Shown piece after piece: positions 45,298 through 54,534 of a DNA stretch of 64,000 nt. The translations under genes and the position numbers were made by a program. Position 1 is the first letter of the stretch, and each line of letters starts with the position of its first letter. Source of the stretch: Methylotuvimicrobium alcaliphilum 20Z (GTDB lineage Bacteria > Pseudomonadota > Gammaproteobacteria > Methylococcales > Methylomonadaceae). The stretch covers positions 1,984,001 through 2,048,000 of the forward strand of contig NC_016112.1 of assembly GCF_000968535.2 (NCBI RefSeq). Direction: 5' to 3'. The notes under the pieces are model-generated. The model was given only the letters and a program-made list of their open reading frames with translations, was not told the origin of the DNA and searched no databases.

Positions 45298-46181
45298 AAG
45301 AAATTCGGTTCGGCCGGGAAGAAAACGGCGGTCGTGTCGACGATCAACGGCGATGCCAACATTCCTTTCTATAAAGAATTGGGTAATCAGGGTGTTTCCG
45401 CCGAGGACATTCCGGTCGTCGCGTTCTCGGTCGGCGAAGAGGAGTTGTCTGGCATCGATACCAAACCGTTGGTCGGTCATCTAGCCGCTTGGAATTATTT
45501 CATGAGTGTCGATACGACCAAGAACGCTGCATTCATCAAACAATGGCATGAGTTCATCAAGAACCCGAAACGCGTAACCAACGATCCGATGGAAGCGCAT
45601 TACATCGGTTTCAATATGTGGGTCAAGGCGGTCGAAAAGGCCGGTACAACAGATCCGGATGCAGTGCAAAAGGCGATCATCGGCGTCGAGGCTCCTAACT
45701 TGACCGGCGGTATTTCAAAAATGCTGCCGAATCATCACATCACCAAGCCGGTATTGATCGGCGAAATTCAGGAAGACGGGCAGTTCTTGACCGTTTGGCA
45801 AACCAATAAATTGGTTCCGGGCGATGCCTGGTCGGATTATCTGCCGGAGAGTAAGCCGATCATTGCCGATTGGACGCCACCTATTATGTGCGGCAACTTC
45901 AATACCGAAACAAAAAAATGTTCCGGGCAAAATTATTGACCGGGCAATATTGAAGTAGAGAGTAGGGTGCGAATTTAAGTTTGAGATTTCGCCCAAAATA
46001 ACTTCCTCCCTGAAAAGGCTATGTTTTCGTTAATAGCTGTAGTTGTTCCGATAAGGATTGAGGCGCGGGGCGGGTTATTCAACCCGCTCCGAACGTTTGG
46101 ATTTGCTTTGGGCATGGTCGAAATGTTAAGGACGTGGTTGCAAACCCCGTCCTGCATAGTGCCGAAATTTGATTAGCAAAG

Positions 46182-46348
46182 AGTATATACCCATCGCACT
46201 TCAAATTTCGGCATTGACGCATGGAGGCGCTGGGGTGTTCGGCAAAGGCTTTGACAGCAGGGATGCTGTCACAGAGCCTACATGGACGTATTCACGGCGT
46301 CCTTTGACGGACACCCCGGCGCCGAAATTTGACCAGCAAAGGGTATAT
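46182..46348 (+). repeat. Dispersed palindromic repeat, family R1, between urtA and urtB
   Basis: Almost identical over its length to 8401-8566. An additional R1 right end (GTGCCGAAATTTGATTAGC, 46159-46181) lies immediately before it. The rest of 45940-46428 is without a gene. Confidence 0.92.
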
Positions 46349-46428
46349 ATTCTTAATTGGTATCGCATACCGTTTGCAAAGTTACGCGGTGCGAGCCCTA
46401 CGATTGATCATTCATTTTAGGAATTATT

Positions 46429-48123
46429 ATGAAAGCGGATTCGTTCAAATGGCGGATGTCGTTGTTGGCTTTATTGATGCTATGCGTCCGGCCCGGTATT
46501 GCGTTGGATGAGTCGACCGCTGAAACGGCGGACAGTCAGGAAGTCTCGGAACAGCAAGCCGAAACGGTTCTCGATCCGTTTGCCGATGCGCTGGCGCGCT
46601 TAATTAGCGGTAGTATGAAGGAACGCGAGCAGGCAAGCGAGCAACTGAGCGTGACCGGACACTCCGAGGCTTTACCGATTCTGGAAGCCTTGTTGGACGG
46701 CCGCTTATATGCGTTACGCGATAAGCAAACGGCGGTTATCGCTACCGAAAGCGGACAAGGCTACCGGATTGCCGAGGCGTCGACCGGCAGCGACTTAGGT
46801 CTTGTCGAGCGCTCGGACTTGTCGAAAGTCAACATTACCAACAGTTTGCGCACCAAGCTACGCAAGAAAATATCTCTTCTTCAGTTGCAATCGGATGATG
46901 CTTCGGTCAGGCTCTCTGCGGTCAATGCGATGGTCAAGACTGCCGATGCAAAAACGCTGGAATTGTTGAAGGAGTACGAATCGACCGAATCAGACGAAGA
47001 TGTGCTCTCTTCGATGCGTCTGATTTTTGCACTAAACGATCTACAAAATAGCGACAAATCGGTTCGTCTGGACGCGATGGATACCTTGAAGGAATACAAT
47101 AGTCTCGAAGCCTATAACCGGCTGAGTGTTCTAGTCGAAAAGGATAGCGCCGGCAATTTCATCGAACAGGATGTCGAGGTAAGAAAAAAAGCCCAATCCG
47201 CGTTGAAAAAAATTGAAGCGAGATTGCAATTCTACAACAGTGTCGAAACGATGTTTTTCGGCCTGAGCCTCGGCGCAGTGTTGGTGCTGGCTGCGATCGG
47301 TTTGGCGATTACCTTCGGCGTGATGGGCGTAATCAACATGGCGCACGGCGAGTTGATGATGCTCGGCGCTTATACGACCTATGTGATGCAACAGATCATG
47401 CCAAATCATATCGGTCTGTCGGTGATTCTGGCGATTCCTGCGGCGTTTATGATTTCGGCTTTGGTCGGCGTCGCGATCGAACGCGGTATCATCCGGTTTT
47501 TATATGGGCGTCCGCTCGAAACCTTGCTGGCGACTTTCGGCATCAGTCTGTTTTTACAGCAAACGGTGCGTTCGATTTTTTCGCCGCTAAACCGTAGCGT
47601 CACGACGCCGGAATGGATGAGCGGTTCGTGGCAGATTAACGATTTTCTGTCCCTGACTTGGAATCGTTTTTACATCGTGCTGTTTTGTTTACTGGTGTTC
47701 GCGGCGCTATTGCAAATTCTTAAGAAGACACGGCTCGGCCTCGAAGTCAGAGCCGTTGCGCAAAACCGTAACATGGCCAAAGCGATGGGTATCCCGACCG
47801 CGCGGGTCGATGCGATGACCTTCGGGTTGGGCTCGGGCATCGCCGGTGTCGCGGGCGTCGCGTTGAGTCAGATCACCAATGTCGGACCGAATTTGGGTCA
47901 GAGTTATATCGTCGATTCGTTCATGGTCGTCGTATTCGGCGGTGTCGGCAATCTTTGGGGAACTTTGGTCGCCGGGTTCTCGCTCGGTATTGCTAACAAG
48001 ATGCTTGAGCCGCATGCCGGCGCGGTGCTCGCGAAGATTTTGGTGTTGGTGTTCATTATTTTGTTTATTCAAAAACGTCCTCGCGGGTTGTTTCCGCAAA
48101 AAGGCCGAGCGGCGGAGGCATGA
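46429..48123 (+). CDS. urtB: Urea ABC transporter permease UrtB, long form
   Basis: 564 residues. A signal peptide (SLLALLMLCVRPGIALDE) precedes a periplasmic domain of about 250 residues with HEAT-like helices (SDDASVRLSAVNAMVKTADA, NSDKSVRLDAMDTLKEYN). The LivH-type membrane domain follows (LAITFGVMGVINMAHGELMM, ERGIIRFLYGRPLETLLATF, RAVAQNRNMAKAMGIPT). The long N-terminal domain is normal for UrtB of urea transporters and absent from the paralogue at 28870. Confidence 0.94.
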   Translation: MKADSFKWRMSLLALLMLCVRPGIALDESTAETADSQEVSEQQAETVLDPFADALARLISGSMKEREQASEQLSVTGHSEALPILEALLDGRLYALRDKQTAVIATESGQGYRIAEASTGSDLGLVERSDLSKVNITNSLRTKLRKKISLLQLQSDDASVRLSAVNAMVKTADAKTLELLKEYESTESDEDVLSSMRLIFALNDLQNSDKSVRLDAMDTLKEYNSLEAYNRLSVLVEKDSAGNFIEQDVEVRKKAQSALKKIEARLQFYNSVETMFFGLSLGAVLVLAAIGLAITFGVMGVINMAHGELMMLGAYTTYVMQQIMPNHIGLSVILAIPAAFMISALVGVAIERGIIRFLYGRPLETLLATFGISLFLQQTVRSIFSPLNRSVTTPEWMSGSWQINDFLSLTWNRFYIVLFCLLVFAALLQILKKTRLGLEVRAVAQNRNMAKAMGIPTARVDAMTFGLGSGIAGVAGVALSQITNVGPNLGQSYIVDSFMVVVFGGVGNLWGTLVAGFSLGIANKMLEPHAGAVLAKILVLVFIILFIQKRPRGLFPQKGRAAEA

Positions 48124-49232
48124 GCATGAAGAGTCTATTTTTCGGGAGTCTATTTTTCAGTAACGATAAGACGGCGAATGTCGTGCTGTTTTCGTTGATC
48201 GCGCTGATCGTACTGGTGCCGCTCTGCAATGCGATTTTTCCAAGCGCTTCGGCGCTGCATTTTTCCGCATATACCGTTTCTTTGCTCGGCAAGTATTTGA
48301 CATTCGCTTTGCTGGGCTTATCGCTCGATCTAGTATGGGGGTATTGCGGCATCCTAGCGCTCGGTCATGGCGCTTTTTTCGCATTGGGCGGTTATGCGAT
48401 GGGGATGTATTTGATGCGCCAAATTGGTGAGCGAGGCGTCTACGGCGATCCGGTTTTGCCCGATTTCATGGTGTTTTTAGACTGGAAAGAACTCCCGTGG
48501 TACTGGTACGGTTTCGATCAATTCTGGTTCGCGCTGCCGATGGTGTTTTTGGCACCGGGTGTGTTGGCGTTCGTGTTCGGTTGGCTCGCATTCCGTTCGC
48601 GGGTGACAGGCGTGTATTTGTCGATTATTACGCAGGCTTTGACTTATGCGTTGATGTTGGCGTTTTTTCGCAATGAAATGGGCTTCGGCGGTAACAACGG
48701 CCTGACCGATTTCAAGGACATTCTCGGTTTCAACATACAATCCGAAGCGGTCAGAGTGGCGCTATTCATGATTTCCGGACTTGCCTTAATCGGTGCATTT
48801 TTGCTGTCGAGATGGATTGCTTGTACCAAATTGGGTCGCGTCGTGACTGCGGTGCGCGATCATGAGGCGCGCGTGCGCTTTTTGGGCTATCGTGTCGAAA
48901 TGTTCAAGCTATGGATATTCGTGTTTGCGGCGATGCTGGCCGGACTCGCCGGGGCGTTGTATGTGCCGCAGGTCGGCATTATCAACCCGAGCGAATTTTC
49001 GCCATTGAACTCATTGGAAATCGTCGTTTGGGTCGCGATCGGCGGGCGAGGTACGCTGTACGGCGCGATCATCGGCGCGATGCTGGTCAATTACGGTAAA
49101 ACGGTGTTGACCGGTTTACTTCCGGAAATCTGGTTGTTTACATTGGGCGCGACTTTCGTCTTAGTAACGGTATTCATGCCGAATGGCTTGGCAGGCTTGT
49201 TGCTTAAGAAACGCGAGGAGATGCATACATGA
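48120..49232 (+). CDS. urtC: Urea ABC transporter permease UrtC
   Basis: 370 residues; LivM family with LDLVWGYCGILALGHGAFFA, GVYLSIITQALTYALMLAFF and RVRFLGYRVEMFKLWIFVF. Its start overlaps urtB by 4 bp (ATGA), and its end overlaps urtD by 4 bp. No extended C-terminal tail, unlike the first UrtC. Confidence 0.94.
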   Translation: MSMKSLFFGSLFFSNDKTANVVLFSLIALIVLVPLCNAIFPSASALHFSAYTVSLLGKYLTFALLGLSLDLVWGYCGILALGHGAFFALGGYAMGMYLMRQIGERGVYGDPVLPDFMVFLDWKELPWYWYGFDQFWFALPMVFLAPGVLAFVFGWLAFRSRVTGVYLSIITQALTYALMLAFFRNEMGFGGNNGLTDFKDILGFNIQSEAVRVALFMISGLALIGAFLLSRWIACTKLGRVVTAVRDHEARVRFLGYRVEMFKLWIFVFAAMLAGLAGALYVPQVGIINPSEFSPLNSLEIVVWVAIGGRGTLYGAIIGAMLVNYGKTVLTGLLPEIWLFTLGATFVLVTVFMPNGLAGLLLKKREEMHT

Positions 49233-50047
49233 ACAAGCCGTTGATGGATCGTTACAAAACCTTCGATTTCGTTAGAAAGCCGGTCAAGCCTGGCGAACTC
49301 GACGTGTCGCACAAAACGATACTCTATTTTGAAGACGTCAGCGTCAGTTTCGACGGTTTCAAGGCCTTGAATAATCTGTCCTTATATATCGACAACGGCG
49401 AATTGCGTTGCCTGATCGGACCGAACGGAGCCGGCAAGACGACGCTGATGGATGTGATTACCGGCAAGACGAAACCCGATAGCGGTTCGGTATTTTTCGG
49501 TCAAACCATCGATTTGCTTGAAATGGATGAGCCTGCGATCGCTCAAGCCGGCATCTGCCGCAAGTTTCAAAAACCGAGCGTGTTCGAAAATTTGAGTGTG
49601 TTCGAAAATTTGGAATTGGCGATGAAGGCGGACAAGGGCGCCTGGCCGGCGCTGTTTGCAAGGCTGAAGGGCGAGCATCGCGATCGTATCGAAGAGGTGT
49701 TGACGACGATCGGTCTGACCGAACACTGCGCACAACTAGCCGGGATCTTGTCGCATGGACAAAAGCAATGGCTGGAGATCGGCATGTTGTTGATGCAGGA
49801 GCCGAAGGTAATGCTGGTCGACGAGCCGGTCGCCGGCATGACGCATCAGGAAATCGACCGCACCGCCGAATTGCTGCTGTCGTTGCAGGGCAAGCATTCG
49901 ATTGTCGTGGTCGAACACGACATGGAATTCGTCCGCTCGATCGCACGCAAGGTCACGGTGTTGCATGAAGGTTCGGTATTGACTGAGGGCACGATGGACG
50001 AAGTACAAAACGACCCGCGCGTTATCCAAGTGTATCTGGGGGACTAA
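49229..50047 (+). CDS. urtD: Urea ABC transporter ATPase UrtD
   Basis: 272 residues; an additional 25-30 residue N-terminal segment precedes the fold. Walker A GPNGAGKTT, signature LSHGQKQWLEIG, Walker B VMLVDEPVAG, VVEHDMEFVRSIA. It ends TAATG with urtE. Confidence 0.94.
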   Translation: MNKPLMDRYKTFDFVRKPVKPGELDVSHKTILYFEDVSVSFDGFKALNNLSLYIDNGELRCLIGPNGAGKTTLMDVITGKTKPDSGSVFFGQTIDLLEMDEPAIAQAGICRKFQKPSVFENLSVFENLELAMKADKGAWPALFARLKGEHRDRIEEVLTTIGLTEHCAQLAGILSHGQKQWLEIGMLLMQEPKVMLVDEPVAGMTHQEIDRTAELLLSLQGKHSIVVVEHDMEFVRSIARKVTVLHEGSVLTEGTMDEVQNDPRVIQVYLGD

Positions 50048-50829
50048 TGCTGAACATTAATTCATTGAATCAATACTACCGCGAGAGCCATACGCTGTGG
50101 GATTTGCAATTGTCGGTGCCCGAAGGGAGTTGCGTCTGCCTGATGGGACGCAACGGCGTCGGTAAAACAACCTTGCTGAAATGTATCATGGGTTTGATTC
50201 CAGTGCGCAGCGGCGAAATGCTGTTCGACGGCGTCGATCTCGCACCGCTGAAACCCGAGCAACGCGCCGAACTCGGCATCGGTTTTGTGCCGCAAGGCCG
50301 TGAAATTTTTCCACTACTGACGGTCGAGGAAAACCTGAAAATCGGTTTGCGCGCGGCGCGTAGACACGGCATTAAAAAAGTGCCGGAGCATATTTTCGAG
50401 ATATTCCCGGTTTTGAAGCAGATGTTAGGGCGACGCGGCGGCGATCTGTCCGGCGGCCAACAGCAGCAATTGGCGATCGGGCGGGCCTTGGTGCTCAATC
50501 CGAGATTGCTGATTCTGGACGAGCCGACAGAAGGCATACAGCCGAACATCGTTAGCGAAATCGGCGACGTGATCATTCGGCTTAATAAGGCAAAAGGCAT
50601 TAAAACGCCGTTAGTCAAGGAGGCTGCCGAGGTTAAGAATGAGGTGCGTGAAGCGATCAAAATAATCAACCGCGAAATGGGTGTCACGGTTCTGCTGGTC
50701 GAACAAAAACTGCCGTTCGCGCGCAAGGTCGCCGATCGTTTCTGTATCCTGGAACGCGGACGCAGTGTTGCGTCGGGCGCGATGGACGAATTGGACGAAA
50801 CGAAGGTCAAGCGTTATTTGACGGTGTGA
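50047..50829 (+). CDS. urtE: Urea ABC transporter ATPase UrtE with an insertion
   Basis: 260 residues, about 28 more than usual. Walker A GRNGVGKTT, signature LSGGQQQQLAIGRAL, Walker B LLILDEPTEGIQPN, switch VEQKLPFARKVADR. The additional residues lie between Walker B and the switch (KAKGIKTPLVKEAAEVKNEV, then REAIKIIN). The insertion is charged and helical and does not break the frame. Confidence 0.92.
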   Translation: MLNINSLNQYYRESHTLWDLQLSVPEGSCVCLMGRNGVGKTTLLKCIMGLIPVRSGEMLFDGVDLAPLKPEQRAELGIGFVPQGREIFPLLTVEENLKIGLRAARRHGIKKVPEHIFEIFPVLKQMLGRRGGDLSGGQQQQLAIGRALVLNPRLLILDEPTEGIQPNIVSEIGDVIIRLNKAKGIKTPLVKEAAEVKNEVREAIKIINREMGVTVLLVEQKLPFARKVADRFCILERGRSVASGAMDELDETKVKRYLTV

Positions 50830-51057
50830 CGATGGTAAAAGCACATCGGCACGCATTGTGGTAGCGAAGTTTCAGATCGTGATTTCGGAGCCGGGAAGGT
50901 TGCTCTCTTTCCCACTCTCGGGCGCTCATCGTTATACACAAATATCGGTAAACTTGCTGAACAAAGGTCATCGTATACCCGGCAACGGTGCTGTTTGATA
51001 AATCTGCGGATATTGAACATCAGTGGCTTCGAAATCGCGACGAAGGCGTCGCTCCCA

Positions 51058-51824
51058 GTGCGCCCAGGAGGGCACAAAATCAGCAGGGTGTAAGTCCCTG
51101 TCGGCGTAAGCCATAACGTCGTAGCTGAAAGTAACTGCGTCACCGCGAGGTGGGGTGGAGAGCAACTGGAGGCAAAAGAGCAGTCCGCAGTAAAGCGAAT
51201 CCGATTCGGCGGGGTAAGGCGGCGAGTCCCCTGGGAGTCGACGAAGCCTGAAAACCATCATTTACGTTGTTGTGGCAGATAAAACGATAAATGGGCCTAC
51301 CTTGTGGTTGGGAGTGGAATGTTCAGAAGGTATTGTGAAGAAACTGGGGAGACCTGTTACGGAGGTGACCGTGGCAGGAGTCAGAACCCTTATATTACCG
51401 TAAGTCGAGGAAGCTCAAGGCAAGGCGAGGACAGTGTGGCACCGCTGGGAAACCAGGCGGAAACAGAGAAAACAAACACGAGCCTAAACCGAGAGGGGAA
51501 AAGATGGTAAAAGCCGGCTAGCAAAACCGGCCATAGGAAAGAAGGGTAGGAAGGTGGAAACGAGGTAGCGTTCGGTGTCACGGCCATTAAGCCAACCTCA
51601 GGTAAAAGGCTTAAAGAGGCTCAGCCGTTGAAGGGAGCCGAAGGTAACGAATCAAACCGAGTTTGCGGGCTGACGTGGTAACGCGGAGTAATGGGGTTCA
51701 CCAATTAATAACACCATTGCTCACCAGCTTGTCCCGATGAGGAAACCACCGACTGGAGAGCCGTGTGCGGGAGAACCGCATGCACGGTTCGGAGGGAGGG
51801 GAGAGAAATCTTCCCTACCCCTAT
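51058..51824 (+). ncRNA. Group II intron without a reading frame
   Basis: About 767 bp. Starts with GTGCGCC, fitting the GUGYG 5' consensus, followed by domain I (AATCAGCAGGGTGTAAGTCC). Domain V is at about 51755-51795 (GAGCCGTGTGCGGGAGAACC, GCATGCACGGTTC), and domain VI ends CTTCCCTACCCCTAT. There is no maturase; at the position expected for one, a short ATG reading stops after a few codons. It could splice only with a maturase supplied in trans. Confidence 0.85.
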
Positions 51825-52076
51825 CAAGGGGGTAGGATGCTCTGCGGGAGCGATCCCCAGATCGCGATTTAGAAGTCGGGAACGTTGGGCGACAAAAAAT
51901 GGTATCGAGGCCTCATTGGCTAAGATTGCAAAACGGTAATTTTTGACTTCTGGATAACGATGAGCGCTCCGGCATGGGAATGCAGATCTGGGGCGAGTAA
52001 ATATGCCCCGATATGGGTTCCCACGGAGGACCGTGGGAACCAGAAAAAACTCTGCGCCCCAGCGCCTCTGCGCGAG

Positions 52077-52236
52077 ATATACCCATCGTATATCAAAATT
52101 CGGCGCCGGGGTGTCCGTCAAAGGACGCCGTGAATACGTCCCTGTAGGCTCTGTGCCAGCTCCATGCTGGCAAAGCCTTTGTCGAACACCCCGGCGCCTC
52201 CTCGGGCATTGCCGAAATTTGAAGTGTGAAAGGTAT
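52077..52236 (-). repeat. Dispersed palindromic repeat, family R1, upstream of ureJ
   Basis: Reverse orientation, from ATATACCCATCGTATATCAA to GAAGTGTGAAAGGTATAA. It ends about 18 bp before the ureJ start, so the promoter of the urease operon lies within or beyond the element. Confidence 0.92.
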
Positions 52237-52253
52237 AAAACAACTATCTTAAG

Positions 52254-53021
52254 GTGAAAATGATGATAAACAACAAACACACTGTTACGCTATTCGCTTC
52301 AATATTTCCACCAATTCCCAATTTGAGAAATTTCGCCGTATTCAGGATGCGGGGTATGCCTGTCGAGGAACGCCGTAAACCCATCCATGGGGGCTTGGCG
52401 GCGGCTCCCTGCCGCCGACATCCTCGCCAAGCACGCCCCGCACCCTTTTTTATCCTCAAATTGGGAATTGCTGCAATATTTCTATTGCCGATACCGGCAT
52501 TCGCGCATCTCGGCATCGATGCCGATCATGGGTTCGGCGAAGGGTTTATTCATCCGTTTCTCGGCCCGGATCACCTGCTCGTGATGATTGCGGTCGGCCT
52601 GTGGGCTTTCGGTCTTGGCGGGCGGGCTCGTTGGCTGTTGCCCTTGATTTTCTTGTCCGCCATGGTCGCCGGGGCGGGTTTGGCATTCGCTGGTATTTCG
52701 GTGGCTTATCCCGAGCTCTGGGTGGTACTATCGGTGCTCGTGTCGGGTGTCATCGTGCTGCGCGATTGGCGATTTTCGTTGACGCAGGCTTGCTTCGTGG
52801 CGGCCCTGTTCGCATTGAGCCACGGCTACGTGCATGCATTGGAAATCGGTCCCGATGCGGACCGGACTCGTTATGCCTTGGGCTTTTTGCTTTCAACCGC
52901 ATCGTTGCATGGCATCGGCTTGGCGACAGGTTTATTGAGTCCCGTGATTTTGAAATGGACCCGAGCCGCAGTCGCCGTCTCGTGCGCGGCGGTAGGTTTG
53001 ACGCTATTGCTCGGTGCTTGA
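52254..53021 (+). CDS. ureJ: HupE/UreJ-family membrane protein with in-frame miniature element
   Basis: 255 residues. The last 180 are the HupE/UreJ family (HLGIDADHGFGEGFIHPFLG, PDHLLVMIAVGLWAFGLGG, LSHGYVHALE, ASLHGIGLATGLL), probably a nickel-uptake or urease accessory membrane protein. The N-terminal TLFASIF is separated from LLPIPAFAH by 58 codons made of a 165-bp R2 element and its 9-bp duplication. Removing both would give a normal signal peptide (ASIFLLPIPAFAHLG). The interrupted form keeps the frame and gains a new hydrophobic stretch (APFFILKLGIAAIFLLPIP). Whether the protein is still exported is unknown. Confidence 0.9.
   Translation: MKMMINNKHTVTLFASIFPPIPNLRNFAVFRMRGMPVEERRKPIHGGLAAAPCRRHPRQARPAPFFILKLGIAAIFLLPIPAFAHLGIDADHGFGEGFIHPFLGPDHLLVMIAVGLWAFGLGGRARWLLPLIFLSAMVAGAGLAFAGISVAYPELWVVLSVLVSGVIVLRDWRFSLTQACFVAALFALSHGYVHALEIGPDADRTRYALGFLLSTASLHGIGLATGLLSPVILKWTRAAVAVSCAAVGLTLLLGA
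52309..52473 (-). mobile_element. 165-bp miniature element R2 (copy 3) inside ureJ
   Basis: Ends CACCAATTCCCAATTTG / CAAATTGGGAATTGCTG. Flanked by CAATATTTC on both sides (52300-52308 and 52474-52482). The length, 165 bp, equals copy 1. 165 plus 9 is a multiple of 3, and the element has no stop in this frame. Confidence 0.95.
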
Positions 53022-53025
53022 ACCG

Positions 53026-53874
53026 ATGTACAGCGACGGATGCGCGGCGACCGAAGCCGGGATCGATTCGCGCCAGGGCTGGCAGGCTGAGCTGCGACTC
53101 GGTTTTGCGAAGAACGAGAGCAGAACGGTATTGCGACACAGGGCTCACCGCGGCCCGTTGACGGTGCAGCGGCCTTTTTATCCGGAAGGCGATGTGTGTC
53201 ATTTGTATTTGCTGCATCCGCCGGGCGGCGTCGTTGCCGGAGACCGGTTGACGATCGAAGTTAAAGCCGAACACGGCAGTCACGCCTTGATCACGACGCC
53301 GGCCGCCGGCAAGTTTTACCGAAGCGAAGGCGACTGCGCGTCACAGTCGGTCACGATGACGATCGAAGAGAATGCGGTCTTGGAATGGCTGCCGCAAGAA
53401 ACGATCGTCTACGAAGGTGCGCGATTTACTTCCGAAACGACGATAAAGATCGATACCGGCTCGCGATTCATCGCATGGGAAGTCATCGTATTGGGCCGCC
53501 CCGCATCCGGCGAAGGTTTTGAATTGGGTGAAGCCTTGTTGAATTGGCGCATAGTCCTTGGAGACCAACCGATTTATTTGGAGCGTTTGCGATTGGACGC
53601 GCAAGCCTTCGCGGCACGTTGGGGCTTGAGCCGGCATTCGTCTTGCGGAACCTTGTTTGCTTATCCTGCTTCGGCAGAAGTTTTGGAGATCGTGCGAAAC
53701 GTGATCGGCGAAGCACCTGGACGCGGCGTCACACGCATCGATGATTTGTTGATTTGCCGCGCATTGGATCATAGAGCCGATAAACTGCGCGATTTTTTCA
53801 ACGAAGTCTGGACTTCGATTCGCGAGGCGACGGTAGGCCGCAAAGCTTGTATGCCGCGCATCTGGGCGACGTGA
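53026..53874 (+). CDS. ureD: Urease accessory protein UreD
   Basis: 282 residues from the ATG at 53026; a GTG four codons earlier overlaps the ureJ stop. GWQAELRLGFAKNESRTVL, then GPLTVQRPFYPEGDVCHLYL and TPAAGKFYRS are characteristic. UreD binds apo-urease and with UreF and UreG assembles the nickel site. Confidence 0.94.
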   Translation: MYSDGCAATEAGIDSRQGWQAELRLGFAKNESRTVLRHRAHRGPLTVQRPFYPEGDVCHLYLLHPPGGVVAGDRLTIEVKAEHGSHALITTPAAGKFYRSEGDCASQSVTMTIEENAVLEWLPQETIVYEGARFTSETTIKIDTGSRFIAWEVIVLGRPASGEGFELGEALLNWRIVLGDQPIYLERLRLDAQAFAARWGLSRHSSCGTLFAYPASAEVLEIVRNVIGEAPGRGVTRIDDLLICRALDHRADKLRDFFNEVWTSIREATVGRKACMPRIWAT

Positions 53875-53902
53875 ATACAAAATCCGATATCAAGGATAAA
53901 TT

Positions 53903-54205
53903 ATGCAATTGACACCACGCGAAAAAGACAAATTACTGCTTTTTACGGCCGCATTGTTGGCCGAACGGCGTAAGGACAGGGGCTTGAAGCTCAATTATCC
54001 GGAAGCGGTCGCCTATATTTCTGCCGCGATCATGGAAGGCGCCAGGGACGGGCGAACCGTCGCCGAATTGATGGAATACGGCAGAACGCTGCTGAATAAA
54101 GAAGACGTGATGGACGGCGTTTGCGAAATGCTGCCCGAAGTACAGGTCGAAGCGACTTTTCCGGATGGGACCAAACTGGTCACGGTCCATAATCCGATCG
54201 AATAG
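53903..54205 (+). CDS. ureA: Urease gamma subunit
   Basis: 100 residues, [20 protein letters not shown] and [20 protein letters not shown]; full length for the family. Structural part of the (UreABC)3 enzyme. Confidence 0.97.
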   Translation: MQLTPREKDKLLLFTAALLAERRKDRGLKLNYPEAVAYISAAIMEGARDGRTVAELMEYGRTLLNKEDVMDGVCEMLPEVQVEATFPDGTKLVTVHNPIE

Positions 54206-54213
54206 GAGATAAC

Positions 54214-54534
54214 ATGATTCCCGGTGAAATCATTACGGCCGACGGCGATCTTGAAATAAATGCCGGACGCGAGGCGATCCGGCTGCTGATCGCGAACAGC
54301 GGCGACCGTCCGATTCAGGTCGGCTCGCATTATCATTTTTTTGAGACCAATCCGGCCTTGAAATTCGATCGCGACAAGGCTCGCGGCTACCGGCTCGATA
54401 TTCCGGCCGGTACAGCGGTGCGCTTCGAACCCGGTCAGCAACGCGAAGTGCAATTGGTGCCTTTTGCAGGCATGCGCAGAATTTACGGTTTTCGCCAGCA
54501 AATCATGGGCGCATTGGAGGACAGTCATGAGTAA
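54214..54534 (+). CDS. ureB: Urease beta subunit
   Basis: 106 residues, [20 protein letters not shown] and [16 protein letters not shown]; preceded by AGGAG. It overlaps ureC by 8 bp. Confidence 0.97.
   Translation: MIPGEIITADGDLEINAGREAIRLLIANSGDRPIQVGSHYHFFETNPALKFDRDKARGYRLDIPAGTAVRFEPGQQREVQLVPFAGMRRIYGFRQQIMGALEDSHE

Larger units (their letters stand above)
43360..45939 (+). pseudogene. urtA: Urea ABC transporter binding protein gene, interrupted by an IS
   Basis: Residues 1-222 lie at 43360-44024 and the rest at 45306-45939. The first part has a signal peptide (LLSIAAVVSFFSVTAPDASA) and UrtA motifs IKVGVLHSLSGTMAISET, AAIFGCWTSVSRKSVLP and GTDYVYPRTTNKI. The second has VSTINGDANIPFYKELGNQG and HYIGFNMWVKAVEKAG. 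Joined across one copy of the 8-bp duplication it reads IKKFGSAGKK in frame and would be about 430 residues, of normal length. As it stands, no complete UrtA can be made. Confidence 0.95.
50830..52253. other. Long region without protein genes
   Basis: Apart from the intron (51058-51824) and an R1 repeat (52077-52236), flanking stretches at about 50870-50930 and 51855-51985 resemble each other (CAGATCG(T/C)GATTT followed by CGGGAA, and CGATGAGCGC/GCGCTCATCG). These may be two copies of another repeat. Confidence 0.6.

Noticed and set aside
50968-51261. 97-codon minus-strand reading
   Set aside because: Lies mostly in the 5' part of the group II intron on the opposite strand; no similarity to proteins.
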